Source: Paralichthys olivaceus (taxonomy: Eukaryota; Chordata; Actinopteri; Pleuronectiformes; Paralichthyidae). From it: a stretch of DNA of 64,000 nucleotides. The stretch is from positions 17,828,458 to 17,892,457 of the forward strand of contig NC_091096.1 of assembly GCF_024713975.1 (NCBI RefSeq). Direction: 5' to 3'. The translations under genes were made by a program, and so were the position numbers. Shown one piece after another: positions 35,233 through 45,015 of the stretch (position 1 is its first letter; the number at the start of each line of letters is the position of its first letter). The notes under the pieces are model-generated. The model was given only the letters and a program-made list of their open reading frames with translations, did no database searches and was not told the DNA's origin.

Positions 35233-35411
35233 GACAAAAGTCTTCACATGTTCATTACACACATTATATTGTTCTGCTATCTCCACACAAATTACTTCTT
35301 CATTTTCTTCTCGTTATTATTACTATTATTATTAAAACCCCTACACAACACTTTCAAGCTCTTCTCTTACAACATGAGGAGCATCACTGAGTCACAATGA
35401 AACTGTGATTG

Positions 35412-35453
<42 letters not shown>
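35412..35453. repeat. GT microsatellite
   Basis: (GT)n of about 42 bases. Confidence 0.95.
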
Positions 35454-35455
<2 letters not shown>

Positions 35456-35517
35456 AGATACCAGTGGATAATGAAGTTAAGACGTGAGTTATGTCACAGT
35501 GTGTCTCAGTAGAAGTG

Positions 35518-35541
35518 CAGCAGCAGCAGCAGCAGCAGCAG
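35518..35541. repeat. CAG trinucleotide repeat
   Basis: (CAG)8, followed by GCTGCTGCTG on the same strand at about 35,558, so the two can fold back. It lies about 300 bases before the likely first exon of the lncRNA candidate. Confidence 0.9.
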
Positions 35542-35849
35542 CACAGGGGTGTTGTTGCTGCTGCTGGTGGTGTTGGTGGCTGCAGGCGGTCGCTCCTCTG
35601 TTGCCCTGGAAACACAGATGGTGGATGAAGGGCGCGCATACAAAAGAGCGTAAAACCTGTGGCAGAGGCAGCAGCTGGAGAGCGAGAGAGCACCGGCTCA
35701 TGCAGTCCTGTGCTCTCTCTCTCAGTGGTGGAGCACGTCTCTCTCTCTCTCTCTCGCTCTCTCTGTGACACCTTCCATCCATTTTCTTTGTCTCGGGGGT
35801 TTTCCGTTTCCACTTCTCCCTGTTTACCCAGGACTGGACCATCCCGTCA

Positions 35850-36089
35850 GTCAGTGCGCAGCTGTTGTTGGCACTCCCACATCCGCTGCTGTGGGCTCCA
35901 CCGACACACAGACGACGCTCAGCCGCGGAACATGCTAGTGTGTGTGTGCGAACAGTCGCCTTTCACTGCACACACGCACACAGATTTGCGTGTGTTTGCG
36001 TGTTACACCGCTCCTTTTTTTGCCAGGATGGAAAACAGAAGAAGAGAAGGAAGATGTGGTTTCTTTTTCACCGTGATGCTGCAGGACAG
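35850..36089 (+). ncRNA. putative first exon of the lncRNA candidate
   Basis: CpG-bearing sequence (CCGACACACAGACGACGCTC, AGCCGCGGAAC) ending at a donor CAGGACAG|GTGCGT. Two frames are open for 80-150 codons but do not resemble a protein. The 5' boundary is a guess. Confidence 0.35.
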
Positions 36090-36684
36090 GTGCGTGATGA
36101 ATTTGGTAATCATGTAGGAGAATGAAAATAACCCTGTGGTTCATTTTACTTCTCTTCTTTTTTTAAAATTCACCATTTTCTTTATTGTGCTTAATATCAA
36201 AGTTTATCATATTGGAGGATTTCAGTCCCCTGATTGGATAAACATTTACTCATTTACCCTCCTGCAGCAGAGGGCCTGGTGTGAGGAGAATGTCTTGTCT
36301 CACCCTTGGGGGGGTTTATGAATATTAAATTGTTTTTTTATGGAAAAACAATCTGTGGTGGAATCATGCCATGTTTAGATATACGATCTGTTAAATCTAG
36401 TTGCTGTAGGCAGTCGTAGGCTACAGCTTAGCCTACATAGGCTTTCATCAAATAGATTGTGTTCTTTTAGCATATAGCATGGGCTGCAGCTGCGGTGACC
36501 TATTTTTGTACCTTATAGCCATAGTCTGAAGTTGTATTCTTATGTGAAAATATGTAATTTTTAGTTTCTGGGTCAATATAAGGCAACTTAGCAAAAAATG
36601 TGATGGAAAAAGCATAGAAGAACTACAGATGTCTACGATCAGCTATGGTCCAAACACTCATTCTTTATGCTTTTACTTATTTAG

Positions 36685-36798
36685 GTAACCTTGTGGACGC
36701 TGCTGCACGGACATGACGCTGTATTTATCTGCGGAGCTGCCGACAGGTCACCTTTCAGGACGCCAGGAGGATCCACATGGGAACCAACAGCATGACAG
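36685..36798 (+). ncRNA. putative exon 2 of the lncRNA candidate
   Basis: Acceptor TTACTTATTTAG and donor GACAG|GTTATG enclose 114 bases of GC-richer sequence in AT-rich surroundings. Confidence 0.3.
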
Positions 36799-37082
36799 GT
36801 TATGTGTACTGGCTGGATTATCTTTATTCACATCATGAGGGAAGTTAATCACAGGCACATTCACAGGAGACTTTAATGGCAACTCTGTCAAATCAGTAAG
36901 ATAAATGAGATCAATTAAACCTATTTCAAGTGATACATCATTTAAGATTGGGTGTATTTCATCCCTGTTGTCTGTAAATAAAAGGGAGAAATGAGAGAAG
37001 AGCCATTCCCTGGGGTAACATAGGAAGACAGTTGGGTTGCGTCCCACTTTTCTGCTGCTTTGTGTTGTGTGTTCTTCTCCAG

Positions 37083-37182
37083 TTACACTGAAGAAAGAAC
37101 AGATCGGGACTCACCCTGGACCTCATTGTTAACCTGGCGACATTGCACCCCCCCCCTGCTGTGCTGCAAACCAAAAAGACTG
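37083..37182 (+). ncRNA. putative exon 3 of the lncRNA candidate
   Basis: Acceptor GTTCTTCTCCAG and donor GACTG|GTAAAT enclose 100 bases, including a nine-C run. Confidence 0.3.
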
Positions 37183-38420
37183 GTAAATGATCTCCAGGTA
37201 TATTTACACCACAGTGACTTTTATTCCCCTGTTTTATTTCACTTTACAGCGTGACTTGTTATATAAGGGTTTTGGATGAATATAAACCGCAGAGCCCATT
37301 TCTATGGAATCTTATCTTGGTTTTGCCCACATACAGTGTGTGTCCCTCCCTGTGTATATATGTGTGTTAAGCCCCTGTGCTGGCTGAGAGTGCAGATAAA
37401 TGGGGAACAGATGGAACATGAGAGATTAGTTATGTGTTAAATTGCTGCCATATTTTCTGCTATATGCCACTCTCCTTTCCAGGATTATGGTTAAGAGTGG
37501 AGATAAACCAACCTAAAAGTGTAGACCATGACCAAATCAGATTAGCATAATCTACTTTTCAGATTCGTTTATGCGACATTATGCAGGATTATCCTGTAAA
37601 AAAGTGTTTGCATATTTGTAAGACTGCAGCAGAAATGTGTCTTTTAAAGCACGTCTTGTAGGAGTAGTCCACAGGAATGTGAAGCACATCAGTGTTCACT
37701 TTCTTCCTTCTTCATTTCATCGTGACTGTAACAGTGTCACTTTTCCCACAGTGATCGATGCACGATGCCACCACTGCTCTCCTGCACCTTCAGACGGAGA
37801 GGATCCATGTTGGAGTGTTCCCCCCACTGACAGAAAATCTCTGCCACCTTTGTGCATCAGTGAACGCAACTTTGAAGAGTTAAAAAAAATGCCACCGCTC
37901 GTTGGTGTAGTCAGTGTGAGCATGATCAGATTAAGCAGGAAGGTATTTCATATGAAAAATTGTTTTGCTGGAGCGTTGAGGTTTTTTTTGTCACCCCTCG
38001 ATCGTCTGTATTTGTCCCCCCTCATCCCCTGCTGTGAGTAATACCAAGTACAGCTTCATCCGCCCCCGCTCTCACTTCTGGCTGATCACTGCAGCGATCG
38101 AACGCGTCACGCTCGCTTTCTTCAGCTGCCATGTGCAGTGACCTCTTCCCGCTGTTACCTTGGTTACTCTGTCTAACGCTGTATTCGCTTCTCACCCATG
38201 TGGGAGACACTTTTAACAACAGTGCTGTCCTGTGTGTCTTCTCAACAAAGCAAGCATGTCTCTGTGCCAGATCCAGAATATATTTTAATACATTAATAAT
38301 ATTCTTAGTGTGTGAGAATGGTTTTCACACATTTTACAAAGTGTAATTAACACAGTATGTCATTGTTTGTCTTGAATCCTTTTAAGTTGAGTTACTTTAC
38401 ACAGAAGTTTTTTTTACTGT

Positions 38421-38535
38421 CAGAGTGGGTGTGTTTGTGTGTCTGTGTGAGTGCACTTGTGTGTACGCATGTGCTCTAATCAGGTTTGTGTGTGTTCATC
38501 CTCGTAACTGTGCATGTGTGTTTGTCTGTCTGATA
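38421..38535 (+). promoter_or_regulatory. UGU-rich tract, possible CELF-binding region
   Basis: Irregular TGTGTTTGTGTGTCTGTG-type sequence, not a clean microsatellite. As RNA it would offer many UGU sites for CELF/BRUNOL proteins. Confidence 0.35.
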
Positions 38536-38875
38536 TTTGTACTGGGCCTGAAACTATAAACTGCTTTACTGTGATTTCCCCATAGCTGAAAACCTTCTTT
38601 ACCAAAAAAGCCACTGGATGTAACAAAGGGATAAAAAAATATTTACAAATGATTCTTAGCATTTGTTACAACCTCATTGAAGAACCAGTGATTGTGATTT
38701 AGATAATCACAAGAATGCTGCTGGAAATTAATGGTGTGTAGTTTTCTAAACGACGCCTGCTGGCATTAATTACACTGCTCGGATGCCTGCAGCCCCGTCA
38801 TCTGATGCTTAAGCAAATGACATCAAATGCTAATAATTATGTGCAAATAGCTTTTTACCCAGGTCTGGATCGTAC

Positions 38876-39867
38876 TACTAACAGTATCTCACTAATATCT
38901 AACAGTACTAATGTGTGCTAATGAAGATTACTAACCTGTCCTCTGAATGCTGATGGCTGGCCTGGTTCCTCTCTAACCCACTGACTAACCCTCTGCTTTA
39001 TACATACACACTCCTCTCTCATGATCCTGCAATCCTTCTACAGATGGCCACCTTCAGATGAATTATTAATGAAAAAAAAAAAAATCAAAAAACCGTTAAA
39101 GTGAGCGAGTCAAGAAGGGTTTCAGGACATGGGAAGGGAAATGTTATTAACCACGAAATGATAAGAGGAGCAGACGCAGCTGCTGGTATAGAATGGGTTG
39201 ACCACACACCTAACTGAAGCTGACTCTCATCTGATTCCACTGGATTTGTCACTGGTTATTCACTGTGAAGGCTGAATTCAAACATTCAGAGAGCAGCTTC
39301 GTGTCTGTGACTGTGTGGTCAACCTGTGCAGTTGAGTGTCTGGCTTGTTGTGCAGTGACACACACAAGGCAAGCTAACCTCAGCTCCACTACTAACTCCT
39401 TATGGTGTTGATACTAACAATGGCGAGGGTGTAAAGACCCGCCTGACGCTCTTACTAACACCTGTTCTCCCTGACTGAAACTCTTTCAGTCCTGATGTCT
39501 CCTTCTTAATTTCTTTTATCAGATCAGATCTATATTAGCACCAGGGATGTTCTTAAAATCACATTGCATGGAAACATTTATCCTAAATATCCTCTGTGGT
39601 GTCATGATTTAGTGCAGTGAGCCGTATGACTAAAAACTACGAGTCCTGATGACTGAGCTCAGCAAGAGTTGTTACTAACATCACCTAAAGTTAACAGTTA
39701 CTAACCCGAAGAGCGTTTTAACAGCTCTCTGCAAACTAACAAACTAACCCACTAATAAACTAATGATCTAACAAAAACAACAACTAAATTTACTAACTCA
39801 CTTTGTGATGAGAGTTAGTGAAGCAGCCTGATTTTGAGGAGTTGCATTATTTATTGAATGTACTAAC
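38876..39867 (+). repeat. TACTAAC heptamer array
   Basis: TACTAAC starts at 38,876, 38,929, 39,390, 39,412, 39,453, 39,673, 39,699, 39,791 and 39,861. ACTAAC with another first base lies at 38,984, 39,735 and 39,743; TACTAAT is at 38,906. All are on the plus strand and spacing is irregular, so this is not a tandem duplication but repeated use of a short motif. At random one expects about 0.06 exact heptamers per kb. UACUAAC is the ideal SF1 branch-point sequence and a high-affinity QKI site. Confidence 0.9.
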
Positions 39868-39903
39868 AGAGTTAATAATTTATGAATTCATGACAGGATT
39901 GAA

Positions 39904-39974
39904 TGTGCCTGTGTGTGTGTGTGTGTGTAAGTGTGAGCGCAGAAGAGCATGTGAGTGTGTGTGTGTGTGCGCAG
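39904..39974 (+). repeat. GT-rich tract after the heptamer array
   Basis: Interrupted (GT)n with AAGTGTGAGCGCAGAAGAGC in the middle. Confidence 0.8.
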
Positions 39975-40187
39975 AATGTGAAATGTAACCATATTCATCA
40001 GAACCAAATGTTTCCAGTATTAATCTTTCAAACAAAGTGAGCGTTAAGATGCCTCTAAATCTCAGTTATAACAATCAGCCTGTGCATGTGAATGCATCAT
40101 GGCATGTAAAGAAAAATGAGTTCAATGTATACAAATATTTTTATACCTTATTGCTAATGCATCAGTTGTCTTATGATAAACCTTTGT

Positions 40188-40193
40188 AATAAA
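40188..40193 (+). terminator. poly(A) signal of the lncRNA candidate
   Basis: AATAAA followed within 25 bases by ATGTTTTTTTCC, a U-rich downstream element. The preceding 150 bases look like the end of a 3' UTR. Confidence 0.6.
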
Positions 40194-40754
40194 CACGTAT
40201 AAACAAAACATGTTTTTTTCCTTTATATTGTCTCTATTATAACTGCAACCACCTAAGTGTAATGCAAAAGGTCCCGTGCAGCCAAATATTCCACCAGAAC
40301 AACATCCTCACTCCTGATTGCTTTATCATCCGGACACATGATTACTGCCCCCCCCCCCACACACACACACAGACACACACATGGAAAGGGCTTGTGTCAG
40401 ACACTAAACCTTTAACAACAGCAATACTCTCATACTGATAACAAGGATTGTGTCATTGAAAAAATTTAATTTGTCTGTATCTAAGTTTGATCTCGGAACC
40501 TCTTGGGTCTTGAGTGAGATTCTTCCAAGTAAGAGGTTCTGTCTTTTGTGACATACACATATATCTGGATACATTGATATTTAAATGAACTGGTAAGAGT
40601 GGTAAGAGTTTGAGGGTTTGTTCATGTTTACAATTGATGCAGTTACATGTGTCAACGCTGAATCAATCTATTTAAACTTTTAAAAAATAATTTTGTCCTG
40701 GTTCGTATGGCTTCACATCACTAGGATGATTTTAGATTTGTCATGGATGCATTG

Positions 40755-40773
40755 TGACAGCAGGGGGCAGCAA
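40755..40773 (+). promoter_or_regulatory. candidate CTCF site
   Basis: TGACAGCAGGGGGCAGCAA resembles a CTCF core. It lies about 560 bp after the lncRNA candidate's 3' end and is oriented opposite to the 33,789 site. Confidence 0.3.
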
Positions 40774-41179
40774 CTCATCACGATTTGATATTGTTTTGGT
40801 GCAATATGAGCTCTTCTTGCTTATTGGATTTTCTGCAGCTGCTGGAAAAAGGTTTGCACCGGTGTCACGCTCTCATACTGTTTTGATCAAATTGAATGTT
40901 GATGGTTAAAACTACCCATTAGTTTAAGCCACATAGGTGACTTTCAAAATAAAAGTATGACACATGATGGTCGTTTATTTGCATCCCTTGTCTGTTGAGA
41001 TACAAGGGTCAAAGGTCACAAGCAGAGCATAAAGTGTCCAATAACATTTGAGTCGCCAAAGTTTGTACAGCCATAACCAATAAAACCTACTGATGTATTT
41101 ATTACAAGTACTTTTTCTCTTTCTCGTGAATAATTTTGACTCTGGTTGTTATGCTCCAACTAAATGTCAATCATTTAGT

Positions 41180-41182
<3 letters not shown>

Positions 41183-41220
<38 letters not shown>
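41183..41220. repeat. CA microsatellite
   Basis: (AC)19. Confidence 0.95.
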
Positions 41221-41222
<2 letters not shown>

Positions 41223-43879
41223 CAGTGAACCTTCATCCTTCGCTTGTGTCAGACAGACAAGGGTCTACTCTGCACTGCCCCTCATTTAAGCTCGATATGA
41301 TCCAGATGAGGGGGGGGGGTTCCGAAGGAGTGCAGGGCTTCATGGGTCAGCTGTAATTCACCACAGAGCTCAGAGAGCAGAGTCTTAACACCCACAAAAC
41401 CCTTCACAGTACAGTGAGGCTCCACTTAACGTCTTAAATATCACACAAACTCCAGTTCAAAGGGATGTTTGTTGGGATGAAAAACATTAATCGGCTTAAT
41501 GATGTTCTCCGGTGGATGGTTAGTTTTGAAAACACACCAATGCTCTACAGGGACGAGGAGGCCACAGAGATATTTGTGGCCTAGATAGAGACTCGAAGAT
41601 GTGAAAAAAATGTGACAAGAAATATTTTCACAATTAGGCTATCGTCTCGGAAATTTTAAGAGCGTCCTTGAGTGAAATGAGGAATCTCTGAGCACAGTGC
41701 ACATGTGTGTGTGTGTTTATGTGTGTGATCCAGCTCTGTGTAAACAGAGCCTCCATCACAGGCAGGACGTCTACTGGAATAGTAGCTCACTGCCTCCAGT
41801 GGAATTTGTCTGTAAGCTGTAAAAGATGGGGAAGGACAAGAAGAAAAAACCTTCATGGGAAGTATTTCTCTCTGCAGCGGTGTCGGCAGATGTTATTCAT
41901 TTGAAGAGAATCACATTTATTTACATGCACTGTATGAATGTTTGTGTGAACGGCTGAATTGCAAAACTGCAGTGAAAAGAGCTTTGAGTAGTCATCAAGA
42001 CCAGAAAAGTGCAAGATAAATACAGACAACATTTTTACATTTTATTTTTGTTCACAGATTTACATGAAAAAAAACATCTTGTAACACACACAGTCCACCA
42101 GGAAGTGCAGGACAAGCTAATCATATATCCTGCTCATATGAAAAAGTGCAAAACATGAAAAAACACCATTATACACATTTATTTAGTTGTGCTGTCCAGA
42201 CAGACAGAACCAGGAAGTGGCTCTGCAGCACACTGACTAATATTCAGTGGCATCACCTGCAGCTTTCTTGTCTGTCCAGAGTCTGTGTTGTTCTTGTATT
42301 GAATATGCAGTATAGGCACAGTTTTCAATGTATTTTAATTTGAATAAAGTGAAATATCAGAGTACTTCATCCACTGCTGGATATATTTGTCCAATCAGGT
42401 AGCTCCACATAAAGACTCTTGGTATGTGGCCACTGTGATGTGGTGAGATTGTAATTCTCCCTTTTGGAAGGACAGCTGAGATGTGGTGATGGCAGTTCAA
42501 TTGTTAACTTGTCAACCTTCTGTAGGACTCATCAGCCTGGTCTCCCTGATACGTCTACTATTGGGGATAAATATTTCTGCTTAAGACGTCAGCGTCTCTA
42601 GAAAATAACTTCATTCCTTCTCACTGCAAGACAGAGCCATGAAACCTGTGTCTATATTCAGAAAGACACACACACTTCAGCAGCGCCTGGCCCTGCAGAG
42701 TTTAAAATAGTAAATCCCCTCAAAGGCAGTTCAAGGCCTGAATAAAGATTTCTCTCCCTGCAGGTGTGTGTGTTTATATGTGTTTCTGCCTCCTAGTTAG
42801 AATGAAGGCGAGAGCAAATGACATGGTTGAGATTCTCTACTTTTAGGGGGCATGTCTTATTTAGGCCTGCTGTGTGCTCAGTGCTGTTAAAATTATCTTA
42901 TGAACAGAGGATATGGGTGTTTTTATTATTATTTTTACTATGCAATACAGCGTTGCAAAATATCAACTGTAAGCATTTTTACAAATGCCACTGAAACAAC
43001 GCCTCAGTAAATAATAAAATGCCAGAATTGTATCTCACAAAACATGTATCCTACTAAAAGTTGTGTCACTTCTTGTAGACCGCACAATGTTGAATTTAGG
43101 AATGTTGATTTCCTAAAAATGTATTCTTACAACAAAACGAAGTTTCTTTTATTTTCATTAAAAAAGATGTTGCATATTTCTCCATGCATCATAAAATTAG
43201 CTCTTGCAGTCTTCGACATAACAAAAGCACACAGGACTTGTGGCCGGTTCTCATATTATTTTGGGCCCCACTACAAGTATGGGAGGGAAGGGATGTGGAG
43301 AGCAGCAGAATTTGGGTCAAGGGTTGCAGCTCTTTAAATGTACAATAGTGGCTTTAAACATGAGGGCAGGGGGAGTTCACGAAAATGGTTTGCAGACTTT
43401 TAAAACATTGAAAGAAGTGGGAAATGTTGCTAATTTCTATGAACAGGGCGATCTTTGTTTTCAGCAAGGTGCAGGTTCTTCAGACTGACAGAAGATCCCT
43501 GGACTGACCTGACGCTAGCAACACAATGTGCATGTTGTATTTTGGAAAATCTGACAGCACAGGTTTTTCTTGAAAAATGACCTTCAAACTTGTATTAGAG
43601 TTTTGTGGAATATTTTACTGCAGCTATTTTCTTCTCCGCTGTTTCTTGCGTCACATCCTTCCCCCCTTTTGTGCTTCTAAACTTTAAAATCATCTTCCAT
43701 TAAACTATTTAAACACAGATCGGGCTTCCATTAAACTATTTGACACCTGATCCACTTGGTCACACTATTTCCTCCTCGCTTCAGTGTCATTCCTCCAAAC
43801 ACTGAGTCCTGTTAATGGTGTGAAAATTGTGATATTAAGTCAGAGACCCTGTGCTTCCTAAATGTCTTTCTTTTCCCCG

Positions 43880-44330
43880 CCTGCAGCCAACATCCAGAGA
43901 GCAGATAAGCGGACAGTCGAAGAGGGCCAATCTGTCCTGCTGGACGGTAAATGATGGACAGTAATTAAAAGTTAGCTAATAACCTCTTCACACCTGACAT
44001 TTCAACAGGGAGGTCTTGGACACCATTATCTACATATAGATTAAACAGTATAATTGGCAGGGAGATAGGGTTAGGAGGATTGCGAGAGGAAAAGGAGCGA
44101 GAGAGAAAGAGAGAGAAAGAAAGGCCAGGCCATCGCCAAACCATTAAGCAGAATATCTGAGTGACACTGATTTTTCTCCTCTTGCTAATGCGACAGGAAT
44201 TGAGCTGAACTAAAATGCTAAATGAATGAAGCCTATCTCGGCGTGGTTATTACCAGGGCAAACATCGGCCATGGAAAATAGCTTTAATTTCATAATAATT
44301 GCTGGATGGACGTGACTCGTTTGAGACACA
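43880..44330. promoter_or_regulatory. candidate conserved non-coding cluster
   Basis: Balanced sequence with GTAATTAAAAG, TATAATTGGCA, TTTAATTTCATAATAATTGC and CpGs, interrupted by a GA-rich run (44,085-44,125). A 60-base piece at 43,888-43,947 has exon-like AG..GT borders but no recognisable peptide. Confidence 0.3.
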
Positions 44331-44360
44331 ATGTGAGAGTGAAAAGTGAGGGAGAGAGAA

Positions 44361-44388
44361 GGGAGGAGGAGGAGGAGGAGGAGGAGGA
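44361..44388. repeat. GGA trinucleotide repeat
   Basis: (GGA)n, about nine units. Confidence 0.9.
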
Positions 44389-44670
44389 TGGGAGAAGTAG
44401 TTGGCTGCATTATTTCTGCCTCCACACACTGAAATTTACACAAACTCATTGATAAGTAACACTGTGGACTGATGAGAAAGAAATTAGTTGATTATGTAAA
44501 TCCAAAATTTAGAACAAACACTAATAGAGCTTAACAATTGCATGGTTCCTGCAGGTTTGTACCAAACAAGAAAGTGGCATTACACCATCATCACATAATA
44601 ATATTCAAAAAGCCTGGTGGCTTCATGAATGAACGTGCAGTGTAAAAAACCACTCGGTGGAAACTGCTGG

Positions 44671-44800
44671 CATGTTGAGATTGATACCACACTGTCAAGC
44701 TGAAACCAGCAGCCTAGCTTAACTCAAACACTGGAGGCAAAGGGAAACAGCTAGCCTGCCTGTCAAAATATAACAGCACGTCTAACCAGATCACTGCTGC
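44671..44800. mobile_element. truncated MITE copy
   Basis: GAGATTGATACCACACTGTC and AACAGCTAGCCTGCCTGTC belong to the same family as the element at 31,335-31,765. Only one arm and part of the interior remain. Confidence 0.5.
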
Positions 44801-44852
44801 ACTTATAAACAAAGAAAACTAGAGCATCACTCAATAGAGTTCATACCTCCCA

Positions 44853-45015
44853 CAAGGCCCAACAGTCCCCTTATGAAACCACATTTAAATTCACTAGATC
44901 CGGATTTTTATTCTGATCTGCACTAAATTGCACACACTCATAAATATCAACCCACTAAAAATACCAGATTTTTTTCATTAAAATCCATTAATCATTCCCT
45001 GAGAAATCAAGGAAC
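44853..45015 (+). repeat. dispersed repeat, copy 2
   Basis: Shares CAAGGCCCAACAGTCCC, TGAAACCACA, TCACTAGATC.GGATTTTTAT, CACACACTCATAAATATCA and TTCCCTGAGAAATCAA with the copies at 26,036 and 54,783. Confidence 0.7.

Larger units (their letters stand above)
35850..40215 (+). ncRNA. probable spliced lncRNA resembling Gomafu/MIAT
   Basis: A plus-strand model: a first exon ending at 36,089 (ACAG|GTGCGT), exons 36,685-36,798 and 37,083-37,182 (each AG..GT), and a last exon from 37,752 (TTTTCCCACAG) to a poly(A) signal at 40,188. The last exon holds nine exact TACTAAC and three more ACTAAC within 992 bases, flanked by UGU-rich tracts. No plus-strand frame of 60 codons or more lies between 38,350 and 41,090. 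Mammalian Gomafu/MIAT is a neural nuclear lncRNA whose last exon carries UACUAAC repeats that bind SF1 (branch-point protein) and QKI, and which associates with CELF3, a UGU-binding protein. The motif array is seen; the exon model and the homology are inference. It could also be a 3' UTR of an unrecognised gene. The start of the first exon is unknown. Confidence 0.5.
37752..40215 (+). ncRNA. putative last exon with UACUAAC array
   Basis: From an acceptor (TTTTCCCACAG) to about 22 bases after AATAAA at 40,188. It contains the UGU-rich tract 38,421-38,535, the TACTAAC cluster 38,876-39,867, a second UGU-rich tract 39,904-39,974, and a UTR-like AT-rich end (GTATACAAATATTTTTATAC). The acceptor choice is uncertain; the 3' end is better supported. 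Confidence 0.4.
40216..43860. other. gene-free DNA
   Basis: No coding exon recognised. Contains a CA tract, a candidate CTCF site and a short direct duplication (CTTCCATTAAACTATTT at about 43,694 and 43,727). Confidence 0.6.

Noticed and set aside
35659..36125. Open frames of 86-152 codons around 35.7-36.1 kb as a protein-coding gene
   Set aside because: They run through CT-repeat and CA-rich sequence, overlap in different frames and lack any domain. I use the region only as the likely first exon of the lncRNA candidate.
37637..38041. 134-codon plus-strand open frame
   Set aside because: It crosses a likely splice acceptor at 37,751, has no recognisable domain and lies in the lncRNA candidate.
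43888..43947. 60-base segment with AG..GT borders as a coding exon
   Set aside because: Two frames are open but neither peptide is recognisable and no partner exons were found nearby; kept only as part of a possible non-coding element.
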